This document shows positions 36,982 to 46,518 of a DNA stretch of 64,000 nucleotides, piece by piece. A program made the translations under genes and the position numbers. How positions within the stretch are numbered: position 1 is the first letter of the stretch; each line of letters begins with the position of its first letter. Origin of the DNA: Salipaludibacillus daqingensis (GTDB lineage Bacteria; Bacillota; Bacilli; Bacillales; Salisediminibacteriaceae); NCBI RefSeq assembly GCF_029891575.1, contig NZ_JARZHF010000007.1:62001-126000 (forward strand). The letters are read 5' to 3'. Under the pieces are notes generated by a model, which was given only the letters and a program-made list of their open reading frames with translations, made no database searches and was not told the DNA's origin.

Positions 36982-37681
36982 TTAGAATAACGTCAACCCT
37001 ATGCCTATAATTGCCCCACTTAGAAAAAGAACCCAAATGCAAAAGCCCATTATATCTCTAGCATTTAAACCTGCAATAGCTAATGCTGGAAGTGCCCAAA
37101 ATGGTTGTATCATGTTTGTCCAAGCATCCCCCCATGCTACCGCCATAGCAGTTTTTGCTGAACTAACTCCAAGATCCGCTCCTGCAGTTAGCATAATTGG
37201 AGCTTGCACAGCCCATTGACCGCCGCCAGATGGCACAAAAAAATTCACAATACCAGCGCTCAAAAACGCAAATAATGGGAATGTTGTTTCCGTCGAAATA
37301 GCAACGAACCATTCCGAAAACGTTACTGCTAATCCTGATGTCACCATCATGCCCATTATTCCAGCGTAAAAGGGAAATTGAATAATAATTCCTCCCGCAT
37401 TTTTTACAGCAGACGAAACGCACGTTAGATAATTTCGTGGCGAGCGAAAGCGTCGACGATGAAAGGCAGTAAGCGAGATAGATAGTGCCTTTCAGTAGCT
37501 ACCCGCGGCGTATTGGGGAAGGAAAGGGTATGTATAGTGCCTTTCAGCAGCTACCCGCGCGTATTCGGGAAGGAAAGGATGGATAGGTTTATTTGTTATA
37601 AGAACAATGGACAACGAATAAAAAAGGATCCGGTAAATACCTTTGCATTAATTTAGTTGATAATGACGTAAGCGTATTCAT
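36982..37681 (-). pseudogene. atoE-like short-chain fatty-acid transporter, internally replaced
   Basis: Both ends of one gene survive on the minus strand. The 5' end (ATG at 37681, AAAGGAGG upstream) reads MNTLTSLSTKLMQRYLPDPF, the start of AtoE-type short-chain fatty-acid permeases, then shifts frame and stops. The 3' end (from about 37417 to 36982) reads AVKNAGGIIIQFPFYAGIMG onward to the natural C-terminus. Full-length members have about 440 residues; some 270 are missing. In their place lie about 190 bases of GC-rich sequence with hairpin repeats. The protein cannot work as a transporter. Confidence 0.85.
37461..37580. repeat. tandem hairpin repeats inside atoE pseudogene
   Basis: Two copies of a 45-base unit, at about 37483-37528 and 37535-37579 (period 52). 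Each starts TAGTGCCTTTCAG, contains CTACCCGCG and ends GGAAGGAAAGG. CCTTTC and GAAAGG pair within each copy, and GAAAGGCA at 37461 pairs with TGCCTTTC. GC content is well above that of the flanks, suggesting foreign or mobile DNA. Confidence 0.7.
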
Positions 37682-37964
37682 TTTTCCTCCTTTCTTTTCT
37701 TCATTTAATATAGAAAATACGATTTGTCCTTCTTTATAAATAACTATTAAACATTTCTAGAATTATGCTTGGTGTTATATAGTTGATCGATGTTTAAGCA
37801 CTAAAATCTCTGATCATTAATTATTTGTCTTTTTTCGATAATGTATCTCAAATGTAATAAATATCCAACCAGAGGCTGAGTTTTATTCAACCTAAGGCAG
37901 GTGTGACGGATGTTCAAATCAATTTATAATTTTTTATATAGTAAAAAAAGAGAGGGTGCAGAGA

Positions 37965-38939
37965 GTGGAAAAAATCATTGAAGTGAATGGTATTCATAAG
38001 ACGTACGTTAAAAGAAAAACGAAAGAAAAAGTTACCGCGGTAAATGACATATCTTTTGATGTTCATCGTGGAGAGGTGCTTGGTTTACTTGGGCCTAATG
38101 GGGCTGGAAAAACGTCAACAATCAAAATGATTTGTGGGCTATTACAGTCAGATCAAGGTTCGATTTTGATTAATGGTTTAGATATACAAAAGAAGAGATT
38201 AAAGGCATTGCGTCATATCAGTGCAGTGTTAGAAGGAAATCGAAATTTATATTGGCGTTTGACAGTTAGGGAAAACTTAGAATATTTCGCTGGGAATCGT
38301 GGGCTTTCTCGTAAAGAAGTACATGCACAGGTAGATAAGCTACTCGGACAATTCCATTTGAAAGAGAAAGAGAATGAACTTGTGAATGGATTATCTCGTG
38401 GGATGCAACAAAAGCTAGCTATCGCTGTGGCATTATTGGCAAATACGGATGTTATTTTATTAGACGAACCTACTTTAGGGTTAGACGTTGAAATTAGTTA
38501 TGAATTGAGAGAAATACTTAAAACGGTTGTTAAAGAGGAAGACCGTACGATTATCATTAGTTCGCATGATATGCCAGTTGTGCAAGAACTTTGCGATCGA
38601 ACGATCATTATTAATAAAGGAACGGTTGTTGTAGATGAGAATGTCGAGAATTCACTCCGTTTTTTTGAAACAAGAGCCTATTCTATTAAATTAGGAGAAC
38701 CGTTAAGTCGTGAGCAAGAAAAACGTTTATTTCGTAAATTCCCTCTGTGTAACTATAAAAAACAACAGAAACAAACTATTGTTGAAGTGAATTTAGACCG
38801 AAGTGAAGATATTTATGAGCTTATCGATATATTCAAAGAGGTAGAAACAATTATCGACAGTATTGATCGTACATCCATAGATTTCGAACAAGTGTTTATG
38901 CAAATAGTGAAAGGGGAGTCTATTTATGAGATGGCTTAA
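37965..38939 (+). CDS. ABC transporter ATP-binding protein (ABC-2 exporter)
   Basis: 324 aa. Walker A GPNGAGKTS, signature LSRGMQQKL (a variant of LSGGQ), Walker B VILLDEPTLGLDV, H-loop SSHDM. The C-terminal 90 residues form a regulatory extension as in NatA/CcmA/antibiotic-export ATPases. Start taken as GTG 37965, six bases after AGAGAGGG; a GTG three codons earlier overlaps that ribosome site. It overlaps the permease gene by 14 bases, and the pair forms one exporter. Cargo unknown. Confidence 0.9.
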   Translation: MEKIIEVNGIHKTYVKRKTKEKVTAVNDISFDVHRGEVLGLLGPNGAGKTSTIKMICGLLQSDQGSILINGLDIQKKRLKALRHISAVLEGNRNLYWRLTVRENLEYFAGNRGLSRKEVHAQVDKLLGQFHLKEKENELVNGLSRGMQQKLAIAVALLANTDVILLDEPTLGLDVEISYELREILKTVVKEEDRTIIISSHDMPVVQELCDRTIIINKGTVVVDENVENSLRFFETRAYSIKLGEPLSREQEKRLFRKFPLCNYKKQQKQTIVEVNLDRSEDIYELIDIFKEVETIIDSIDRTSIDFEQVFMQIVKGESIYEMA

Positions 38940-39699
38940 CTTATTAAAGGCAAATTTTCGTAAAGAATATATTGAAATGAAACGCTATTTTCCAAATACA
39001 TTGGCGCTTTTAGTTACTTTTTATATTATCTTTTTAGCAGCATTTTTTGGGATTGTCTTTATTGGTGATCCGGCAAGTTTTGAAGCGAATGTGCAATATT
39101 CGATTGTTAGTGTTGTGTTTTGGAGTTTAACGATGCTGACGATGAATTTCATAGGATTTTCAGTGGTTACTGAGGCAATGAGGGGGACGTTAGAACAACT
39201 ATATATGTCACCGATGGGAGTATGGAAAATCATGCTTACTCGAATCATTGGACAATTCGCCTTGCAGTCGATCCTCATGATCATTTTACTGTTTGCAGCA
39301 ATGGGTACCTCAGGACAATGGCTTAATTTAAATCCAATGACTACGATACCAATTATACTAATAACGATGGTTAGTATGGTTGGTGTTAGTTTCATGATTG
39401 CTGGTCTTGCGATTATTGTGAAACAAATTCAAGCATTTTTACAAATTTTTCAGTTTGTATTAATGGGTTTAGTTTTCATTCCATTATCTGTAGCACCAAT
39501 ATTAGCCTTTGCTCCTTTTGTTAAAGGGGTCAACCTCGTTCGAACAGTGATGATAGAGAATCTTACCTTGTCTGAAATTGCCTTTTCAGATGTCACTATT
39601 TTATTATTGAATTCTTTTATTTACTTCATATTAGGGTTAATTGTATTTCATCGATGCGAAAAAATTGCGATGAAAAAAGGGTTATTAGGACAATATTAA
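38926..39699 (+). CDS. ABC-2 type permease
   Basis: 257 aa with six membrane helices; an N-terminal amphipathic segment, the ABC-2 pattern GTLEQLYMSPMGVWKIMLTR after helix 2, and long helices to the end. It overlaps the ATPase gene by 14 bases and is therefore translationally coupled, forming a two-gene exporter. ATG with AAAGGGGAG upstream. Substrate unknown. Confidence 0.87.
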   Translation: MRWLNLLKANFRKEYIEMKRYFPNTLALLVTFYIIFLAAFFGIVFIGDPASFEANVQYSIVSVVFWSLTMLTMNFIGFSVVTEAMRGTLEQLYMSPMGVWKIMLTRIIGQFALQSILMIILLFAAMGTSGQWLNLNPMTTIPIILITMVSMVGVSFMIAGLAIIVKQIQAFLQIFQFVLMGLVFIPLSVAPILAFAPFVKGVNLVRTVMIENLTLSEIAFSDVTILLLNSFIYFILGLIVFHRCEKIAMKKGLLGQY

Positions 39700-39791
39700 G
39701 GTTCAGGTATGAGAAAAAAGTATGAGTATAGAGGATAAGAATGTAGAATGGAAGAATAAAGAGTAAAAGAGGATAATGGAGGCTATGATTT

Positions 39792-41849
39792 ATGAAAAGA
39801 AAAATGGAAGTGGAAGATTTCGTAAGGATAAAAAGTATAGCTAGTCCTTCGATTGCACCTAGAGGAAATAAGGTAGCCTATGTTGTAAGTAGAGTGGATA
39901 AAGAGAAGGACAAATCACAATCAAATTTATATTTATATGATTATAATCTAGGTAAAACGAAGCAATTAACTTTCTCTGGTGAAGACAGCGCCCCTTCTTT
40001 TTCACCTGATGGTAAAAAAATTGCATTTATTTCTTCTCGCACGGAAAAAAGTCAAATTTGGATTTTATCGTTAGAAGGTGGAGAAGCATGGTGTTTAAAA
40101 ACGAAGGAGGCAGTGTCGCCTCCTTTACATTGGACACCTCATTGTAATGAAATTGTATACTGTTCAGAAGTGTTTAGTCATGAAAAGGACCAATGGACTC
40201 CATATCAAGGAGCACCAGAAAACGATGGAAAACGGTTAAAAGAATTAGCTGATAATGTACATAAAGAAAAAAACAAGGAAGATGAAAAAGATAAAAAGGA
40301 AAACAAAGTGAAAGTGATTACGAGATTCAGCTATCGTTTTGATCGTCATGGTTATTATGGGGATAGGAGAAATCATGTTTTTATTACTCCTGTAATGGAA
40401 GAACCTGAATTGGACCGAAAACCTCAAGGCAAGCAACTATCGAAGAAGGATTATGACTATACTGATCCAATATTATCTCCAGACGGAAAATACGTTGTCT
40501 GTAGCTCTCGTCATAGTGAACGAGCAGATCTTGAAGATAAATCCGATTTATGGTTAATAGAAGTAGATACTGGAAAAGAACACTTACTATATGATGCACC
40601 TGGACCTACGTCTAGTCCAAACTGGTCTCCTTGTGGGAAATACCTTTGTTTTTCTGGACACGATCAGCGAGTTGGCGCATCAACCTCAACAGATTTATGG
40701 CTTTTAAATGTTTCTTTGTTTTTGTCTCAGATACAAAACAATCAAGAAACAACGCCTTTGCTACCAAGCGACGCGAGCAATATTACGAGAAGGTTTGATC
40801 GTCCGATCGCAGGTAGCGGAGGTTGGCAAAAAGATAAATTTATTTTTTTGGTAGCTGATAAAGGGGCGAACAACGTGTATGAAGTTGATCCATTATCTCT
40901 GTTCGCGCAACCGGTTTTAAAAATCGAGAATCGCTCGTTATCAACCTTAGCTGTTGATGACGATCTATTGGTCTATACATTTACAACACCTACAAAGTCG
41001 CAAGAATTATACTTGTGGGATGGGGAAGAAAAACAAATTACAAACATAAATAACGATTTTCTCAAAGAAACTTTGATTTGTGATTCGGAAAAAATAATTT
41101 ATGAAAGTAATGATGGGAAGGCAATTGATGGCTGGGTTGTTTACCCGCAAAAATTTGATAAAACGAAACAGTATCCATTGATTTTACTTATTCATGGTGG
41201 TCCTCATGCCGCTTATGGTCCAACCTTTATGTTTGATGCACAACTATTTGCGAACGAGGGGTATATTGTCTTGTACACAAATCCTCGGGGAAGTGAAACT
41301 TACGGGCAGGATTTCGCTAGTTGTATCGATAAAAAATGGGGAGATCTTGATTATAAAGATGTGATGGCAGGGGTTGATACACTTGTTGAAAAAGGATTCA
41401 TTGATACGAGCAAAATGTTTGTCCATGGTTGGTCCTATGGAGGGTATATGTCTTGTTGGATTTCCACGCAAACGGATCGGTTCAAGGCAATTTGCGCAGG
41501 CGCCAGTGTGACGAATTTACTTAGTGGATACGGAACATCTGATATTACGTTAGCTGACGAATATGAGTATGGTGGAACCCCTTGGAAAGATAGCAGCCAT
41601 CTAATCAACCATTCTCCACTGGGACATGTAGATAAAGTAAACACCCCAATGATGCTTATGCATGGTGAAAATGATCTCCGCGTAGCCATTGCGCAAACGG
41701 AAGAGTTTTTTGTCGCATTGAAAAGGATAGAGAAGGAAGCGATTATGATAAGGTATCCCGATGAATTCCATGGCTTATCTCGACCTTCCCATCAACTTGA
41801 TCGATTCGAGAGATTAGTCTCTTGGTTTAATTATCATCGTGATTGTTAG
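39792..41849 (+). CDS. yuxL: S9 family prolyl oligopeptidase / acylaminoacyl-peptidase (YuxL-like)
   Basis: 685 aa. A seven-bladed WD40-like propeller with TolB-type repeats (PSFSPDGKKIAFIS, SPDGKYVVCSS, SPNWSPCGKYLCFSG) precedes an alpha/beta-hydrolase domain. The catalytic serine is at about residue 548 in GWSYGGYMS, with aspartate in HGENDLRV and histidine in DEFHGLS. It removes peptides or acylated residues from small peptides in the cytoplasm. The charged insert at about 155-180 is not general in the family. ATG after ATGGAGGC; stand-alone gene. Confidence 0.88.
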   Translation: MKRKMEVEDFVRIKSIASPSIAPRGNKVAYVVSRVDKEKDKSQSNLYLYDYNLGKTKQLTFSGEDSAPSFSPDGKKIAFISSRTEKSQIWILSLEGGEAWCLKTKEAVSPPLHWTPHCNEIVYCSEVFSHEKDQWTPYQGAPENDGKRLKELADNVHKEKNKEDEKDKKENKVKVITRFSYRFDRHGYYGDRRNHVFITPVMEEPELDRKPQGKQLSKKDYDYTDPILSPDGKYVVCSSRHSERADLEDKSDLWLIEVDTGKEHLLYDAPGPTSSPNWSPCGKYLCFSGHDQRVGASTSTDLWLLNVSLFLSQIQNNQETTPLLPSDASNITRRFDRPIAGSGGWQKDKFIFLVADKGANNVYEVDPLSLFAQPVLKIENRSLSTLAVDDDLLVYTFTTPTKSQELYLWDGEEKQITNINNDFLKETLICDSEKIIYESNDGKAIDGWVVYPQKFDKTKQYPLILLIHGGPHAAYGPTFMFDAQLFANEGYIVLYTNPRGSETYGQDFASCIDKKWGDLDYKDVMAGVDTLVEKGFIDTSKMFVHGWSYGGYMSCWISTQTDRFKAICAGASVTNLLSGYGTSDITLADEYEYGGTPWKDSSHLINHSPLGHVDKVNTPMMLMHGENDLRVAIAQTEEFFVALKRIEKEAIMIRYPDEFHGLSRPSHQLDRFERLVSWFNYHRDC

Positions 41850-41856
41850 TAATATC

Positions 41857-41893
41857 CAAAAAACCTTTGCTTGTTTTGAGCAAAGGTTTTTAT
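41857..41893 (+). terminator. rho-independent terminator
   Basis: AAAACCTTTGCT/AGCAAAGGTTTT stem, loop TGTTTTG, after the S9 peptidase gene. Confidence 0.8.
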
Positions 41894-42124
41894 GTGGAAG
41901 GACATAGCCTTTTGAAAATGCGTCTAACGTTTTCTCAAGCTCTCTCACGGCAAATTTGACGATTTCCTTAAGTTAATCAGTGAATGGTGGCGCTTACACG
42001 GACTAATTGCCGTTTATACTCACTACCTCACAAAACCCCCTTGAAGTCAATTAACTGCATGGTAAGATTGTAAACGGACTAAGAAGAATACGGGTATGCA
42101 AACAACACAAGGAGTTGGATATGG

Positions 42125-42967
42125 ATGTCAGGAACAACGACACGTGTCGCATTTATTGGAGCAGGAAACATGGCAGAAGCGATGATTTCTGGAATTGTAA
42201 AAACAGGAACACTCGAACCACAACAAATCATTGTAACAAATCATAGTAACGAAGAACGACTACTGGAATTGCATAATCGCTACGGGATTCAAGGAATGGT
42301 GAGAGATCGTTTACCAATTGAATCTGCAGATGTAATTATTTTAGCAATGAAGCCTAAAGACGCAGAAACTTGCCTTGCATCTATTAAAAATCAGATTAAA
42401 CCTAATCAAGTTGTTATGAGTGTGTTAGCAGGTATTTCTACATCATTTATGGAAGAACATTTACAAGATGACCAACAAGTGATTCGAGTAATGCCGAATA
42501 CTTCTAGTATGATACAGGAATCAGCAACAGCTATTTCACCAGGTGAAAACGTAACGATGAAAAACGTTAAATTAGCGAAAACTCTTCTGAAAGCCATTGG
42601 TGAAGTGTATGTCATTGATGAAGAGCAAATGGATCTTTTCACTGGAATTGCTGGAAGTGGTCCAGCTTATTATTACTATTTAATGGAGCATATTGAAAAA
42701 ATTGCTACAGAAAATGGAATGGACCCGTCACAAGCTAGACAGATAGGTGCTCAAACCATTTTAGGTGCTGCAAAAATGATCCTTGAGAGAGAAGAATCCC
42801 CCGAACAACTGAGAACAAACATTACATCTAAAAATGGAACAACTGCATCAGGGTTAGAAGCTTTAGCAGCGAATGGTGGAGGTAAGGCGATCAAAGCAGC
42901 GATTCAAGGTGCCATGAACCGTTCTAAGGAAATTAGTGAACAACTAGAAAAGGTAACTGTAAGGTAG
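42125..42967 (+). CDS. proC: pyrroline-5-carboxylate reductase
   Basis: 280 aa, last step of proline synthesis (NADPH reduces 1-pyrroline-5-carboxylate). Rossmann loop VAFIGAGNMAEAM, the AMKP motif, VMPNTSS, GSGPAYYYYLMEH and the C-terminal ITSKNGTTASGLEAL are all characteristic. Length agrees with ProI/ProG of B. subtilis. ATG ten bases after AAGGAG. No T-box leader is recognisable in the preceding 230 bases. Stand-alone with its own terminator. Confidence 0.94.
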   Translation: MSGTTTRVAFIGAGNMAEAMISGIVKTGTLEPQQIIVTNHSNEERLLELHNRYGIQGMVRDRLPIESADVIILAMKPKDAETCLASIKNQIKPNQVVMSVLAGISTSFMEEHLQDDQQVIRVMPNTSSMIQESATAISPGENVTMKNVKLAKTLLKAIGEVYVIDEEQMDLFTGIAGSGPAYYYYLMEHIEKIATENGMDPSQARQIGAQTILGAAKMILEREESPEQLRTNITSKNGTTASGLEALAANGGGKAIKAAIQGAMNRSKEISEQLEKVTVR

Positions 42968-42990
42968 CGTGAACTTTTTAATATATAATG

Positions 42991-43026
42991 TAAAAGCTAG
43001 GTCCGCCGACCTAGCTTTTATTTTTA
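42991..43026 (+). terminator. rho-independent terminator of proC
   Basis: AAAAGCTAGGTC/GACCTAGCTTTT stem, loop CGCC, T-rich tail. Confidence 0.88.
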
Positions 43027-43084
43027 GATAGTTTTTAGCTTTTGAAGTAGTTTGGCTCGATAGACTGACCTAAGATAAATAAAG

Positions 43085-43639
43085 TTAGTCATCATTACTA
43101 TTCATTGAAAATTGTCCAGAAGGGATAGGTGTAATAGGGTCTAGACACGTGATTCCGCAGAAGCAATTTAAGTCTACTGTTAAACAGATTCCAGTAGCTT
43201 GGAAATCTCTAATACTTCTACCAGGGAAAAACTTACATACATCACTTACACCACTATCTGTTGGACCGGGAGTAGCCCCACCTTCTGTGACTGGCAGTAA
43301 CAACTCTAGCTGAACGCAACAGTCACTTCCTTTAACAAATCTTTTAGCTCTAAAAATGGGACTTTCTACGCAACCGAAAAAAGTATTTCCAGATGCTCCT
43401 AATTCACCTTCAAATACACCACTACCGATAAATGGCGTACAATCTTTACAATAAAGGATGAAAGGAATAGTTGTATTAACAAGATTCTCCACTCGTGGTG
43501 AAAGTAATTGGTCAATAGACTGTTCACAACTGGTTGTGCAACAATCGTCATTCTTAATTACTGCGTCTTGAGCTGCTACAATATCTCTTACAACGTTACA
43601 AACACAATCATCGGTAAATTTTTGATGTTTAACTGTCAT
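43085..43639 (-). CDS. cotZ: spore coat protein, CotY/CotZ family
   Basis: 184-aa cysteine-rich protein (about 15 cysteines, many in pairs such as DDCCTTSC, GSDCCVQ, NCFCGITC). The N-terminal DDCVCNVVRDIVAAQD and the FFGCVESPIFRAKRFVKG core match the CotY/CotZ crust proteins, which cross-link the outer coat. Slightly longer than B. subtilis CotZ (148 aa) because of the C-terminal extension. ATG with AGGAGG upstream. Probably transcribed by the mother-cell sigma factor, though no promoter was assigned. Confidence 0.9.
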   Translation of the reverse strand: MTVKHQKFTDDCVCNVVRDIVAAQDAVIKNDDCCTTSCEQSIDQLLSPRVENLVNTTIPFILYCKDCTPFIGSGVFEGELGASGNTFFGCVESPIFRAKRFVKGSDCCVQLELLLPVTEGGATPGPTDSGVSDVCKFFPGRSIRDFQATGICLTVDLNCFCGITCLDPITPIPSGQFSMNSNDD

Positions 43640-44047
43640 TTTGATTCCTCCTTATTATTTTAAATCTCTACAATGTATGTAAATGAGAAGCAACTGCTTG
43701 TGTACATATCTATATTTAAGAAAATGAGGAAAGTAACCACTTTTGTGCTACCAAGAACAATTACTTTCATCTGTTTTACTATGATGTCTATATATCTTCA
43801 GAATATTTCATTAACCTGCCAGGAAATCAATCGGTTCAAATTCGTATTCATGGTATACATAGAGATAAGAAGAGTAATTTTTTGAAACCTTTTAAATGAA
43901 ACAATCGTATCGTATAATGGAAATACTTGTGAATTTTAAGAGGGAGCATTTAGAAGTAAGTATTACAGATCGAAGGAAACGTACGATAAACCGAAAGAAA
44001 AATTCTTTCATTATCATGAATTACTTACAAGGGAGGAAAAAGAAAAC
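43640..44047. other. intergenic between cot and ABC genes, no gene seen
   Basis: 408 bases between divergent genes, holding the coat-gene leader and, near 43913, a TATAAT that may serve the ABC operon. No other convincing gene or operator was found. Confidence 0.5.
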
Positions 44048-44950
44048 ATGACGTTAGTAATCAATAACCTTAAAAAAAGATTTGATGAACATCGTGCAGT
44101 TGATGGTATAACGTTAACTGTAGGAAAAGGAGAAATATTTGGCATGCTGGGTGCTAATGGTGCAGGGAAAACAACGTCTTTTCGTATGATTCTTGGCTTG
44201 ATCGATCCTACTGAAGGTTTCGTTACGTGGGATGCGGAACGATTATCATATAAACGAACAAAATTGGTAGGGTATTTACCTGAGGAACGAGGACTGTTTC
44301 CAAAATTAACAGTAAAAGAACAACTTATTTATCTTATGAGGTTAAAGGGAATGAAAAAACCCGACATTATTAGAGAAATTCGCCATTGGCTTCAACGTTT
44401 CCAAGTTCCAGAGTATGAAAACAAAAGAATAGAAGAATTATCTAAAGGAAATCAACAAAAGATTCAATTTATGGCAGCCGTTATACATAAACCAGACCTA
44501 CTTATTCTAGATGAACCTTTTAGTGGATTGGACCCAGTAAATGCAGATATGCTTAAGGAAGCGGTTTTAGATATACAACGAGAAGGGACAACGATCGTAT
44601 TTTCTAGTCACCAAATGAATAATGTTGAAGAACTCTGTGAAGATATTATTATGTTAAAACATGGGAAAGCTGTACTACAAGGAAATTTAAGAGATATCAA
44701 GCGTTCCTATGGAATGAAAACGATTACTATTAAAGCAGATTATGAACTTGATTTTTTAAAGAATATTAAAGGTGTCCTAAATGTTGATAAAAATAAAGAT
44801 GGGGCAGCTATCAATGTTGAAAGTGAAAGTATAGCAGAAGAAATATTCAAAGAAGTAGCCAATAGTGGATTTGTTAGGAAATTTGAAGTAGAAGAACCTT
44901 CTCTACATGATATTTTCATAGATCATGCAGGAGGTGATTCGGATGAATAA
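44048..44950 (+). CDS. yhaQ: ABC transporter ATP-binding protein (YhaQ-like)
   Basis: 300 aa. Walker A GANGAGKTT, signature LSKGNQQKI, Walker B LLILDEPFSGLDP and switch SSHQM. The C-terminal third forms a regulatory domain, as in NatA/YhaQ. Length matches B. subtilis YhaQ (298 aa), an ATPase of an ABC-2 exporter with the permease YhaP. GGGAGG lies 11 bases before the ATG. Overlaps the permease gene by eight bases. Cargo unproven; sodium extrusion is suggested only by resemblance to NatAB. Confidence 0.87.
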   Translation: MTLVINNLKKRFDEHRAVDGITLTVGKGEIFGMLGANGAGKTTSFRMILGLIDPTEGFVTWDAERLSYKRTKLVGYLPEERGLFPKLTVKEQLIYLMRLKGMKKPDIIREIRHWLQRFQVPEYENKRIEELSKGNQQKIQFMAAVIHKPDLLILDEPFSGLDPVNADMLKEAVLDIQREGTTIVFSSHQMNNVEELCEDIIMLKHGKAVLQGNLRDIKRSYGMKTITIKADYELDFLKNIKGVLNVDKNKDGAAINVESESIAEEIFKEVANSGFVRKFEVEEPSLHDIFIDHAGGDSDE

Positions 44951-46196
44951 TTTCTGGACAACGTTTACTCATACCGCTAGTCGAAGAATTAAATCGAAAT
45001 CCTTTATTTTTGCTACTGGAATCATGGTTGTTTTAATTATTGGGTTATTAAATTTAAACAGTATTTTAGAAAATTTCACAAGCGATGACGACGAACTAGT
45101 ATCTAGTATTGCTGTTGTTGACAATACGGATAGCGATGGAGAGTATGCAGAAATGTTAGCATCAATGGAAGAGGGGGCATTTGAATATATCCATTTTACG
45201 TATGGGGATGTGAATGATGCACTGGAAGAAGCATACGATAATAACTACGATTATGTTCTTGCCATTAGCGGAGAATCTGCAAATATGGAAGCAGAGTTTT
45301 TTGGAGAAGGAACGGATTTTACTGTTGCACAAGAAGTGAATCAAGATGTGCAACGAGTCAAAGAAACGTTAGTGACAACGGAATTAGATTTAAATGACGA
45401 AGAGTTAGCGATGATTTTTAATCCGGTTACATTCATTGAAAATTCCTTAAGTCAAAATGGAGAAATGCAAACAGAAGAGTCTCATATGCAAGCGTATTGG
45501 ATGGTATACGGCCTTGTTTTTGCCATTTATCTTATTGTCATTACGTTTGGATCCATGATTGCAACGGAAGTAGCAACGGAAAAGTCTTCGAGAGTGATGG
45601 AACTCATTGTTTCAAGTATAAATCCAGTGACACAAATGCTCGGAAAAATATTAGGGATTGGTTTAGCAGGAATGGTGAATTTGGCAGCATTAGCATTAGC
45701 TGTTTTCATTGGGTCAACGATGAGTGGAGATGACTTTATCACGACAATTTTCACAGAAGTCATCGATTATTCATTAATCATTTATGCACTAGTTTTTATC
45801 ATTTTAGGCTATTTTGTTTATGGTGGTATTGCTGCAATGCTCGGAGCCCTTGTCAGTCGTGCAGAAGAAGTGAACCAAGCGATTCAACCGTTGATTTTCT
45901 TAGCGATGATAGCATTTTTCATCTCCATGTTTGGTTTAAATGCTCCTGAAACAACATTTATTCAAGTTCTGTCTTACGTTCCGTTCTTCACGCCACAACT
46001 GCTTTTCCTTCGAATAGGGATGGGTACTGTTCCTGTATGGGAAGTTACATTAATTATTGGCATTTTAATTATTAGTGCGATCTTAATTAACATTTTGGCA
46101 GCTCGAATTTATAAAGGTGGCGTTCTTATGTATGGGAAGTTTTCGTTCAAAACAGGAATTCAACAAGCATTAAAGCTGTCTAAAAAAGAAAATTAA
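44943..46196 (+). CDS. yhaP: ABC-2 permease (YhaP-like)
   Basis: 417 aa. One N-terminal helix (about 22-40), a large extracytoplasmic domain (about 45-180), then five or six helices with TEVATEKSSRVMELIVSS, the typical ABC-2/NatB motif. AGGAGGTGA before the ATG at 44943 is used in the overlap with the ATPase gene, so translation is coupled. Length agrees with B. subtilis YhaP (419 aa). Confidence 0.87.
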   Translation: MNNFWTTFTHTASRRIKSKSFIFATGIMVVLIIGLLNLNSILENFTSDDDELVSSIAVVDNTDSDGEYAEMLASMEEGAFEYIHFTYGDVNDALEEAYDNNYDYVLAISGESANMEAEFFGEGTDFTVAQEVNQDVQRVKETLVTTELDLNDEELAMIFNPVTFIENSLSQNGEMQTEESHMQAYWMVYGLVFAIYLIVITFGSMIATEVATEKSSRVMELIVSSINPVTQMLGKILGIGLAGMVNLAALALAVFIGSTMSGDDFITTIFTEVIDYSLIIYALVFIILGYFVYGGIAAMLGALVSRAEEVNQAIQPLIFLAMIAFFISMFGLNAPETTFIQVLSYVPFFTPQLLFLRIGMGTVPVWEVTLIIGILIISAILINILAARIYKGGVLMYGKFSFKTGIQQALKLSKKEN

Positions 46197-46205
46197 TCGA
46201 CTATA

Positions 46206-46237
46206 AAAAGCATGAAGGGGCTTTCCTTCATGCTTTA
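46206..46237. terminator. bidirectional terminator
   Basis: AAAAGCATGAAGG/CCTTCATGCTTT stem with loop GGCTTT between the convergent yhaP and DUF3006 genes. Confidence 0.85.
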
Positions 46238-46248
46238 TTATTTTCAAA

Positions 46249-46518
46249 TTACTTTTTTTTAAATTTACTGCCTGCCGATTTTTTTCGAATTCGATTGAGT
46301 TTAGCATTTGCATTGACTAGAGATTGGTCAGTTTTAGCATAATCAATGCTAATATCTGTCATGTTGTTGTTTTCAACAACGAAAGTAAGCCATGTTCCTG
46401 CACCTGCTTCTTTTGGCAATTTCTCTTTAGGAACAACATATTCTAATCCTTCGCTTTCTACTAAAATAACTGCTAATTTATTGTCTTCTAATCTGTCAAT
46501 AACGCCCTTTTTATTCAT
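46249..46518 (-). CDS. DUF3006 protein
   Basis: 89 aa. VIDRLEDNKLAVILVESEGL at the N-terminus is the DUF3006 signature of a small beta-barrel; the end is lysine-rich and may bind nucleic acid. Genes of this family commonly adjoin a ComEC-like metallo-beta-lactamase, and here it overlaps the end of one by eight bases (46511-46518), so the two are co-translated. Role unknown; a helper for the hydrolase is a reasonable guess. Confidence 0.85.
   Translation of the reverse strand: MNKKGVIDRLEDNKLAVILVESEGLEYVVPKEKLPKEAGAGTWLTFVVENNNMTDISIDYAKTDQSLVNANAKLNRIRKKSAGSKFKKK

Noticed and set aside
41894-42124. T-box riboswitch before proC.
   Set aside because: No T-box motif (AGGGTGGNACCGCG) or specifier stem could be found in about 230 bases.
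43673-43885. Plus-strand 70-codon frame between the coat and ABC genes.
   Set aside because: No ribosome site and composition unlike its neighbours; a chance frame.
43929-44051. GTG frame of 40 codons ending at the ATGA of the YhaQ-like gene, like the leader at 1751.
   Set aside because: No ribosome site before the GTG, and a TATAAT immediately upstream would make the transcript start at or near it.
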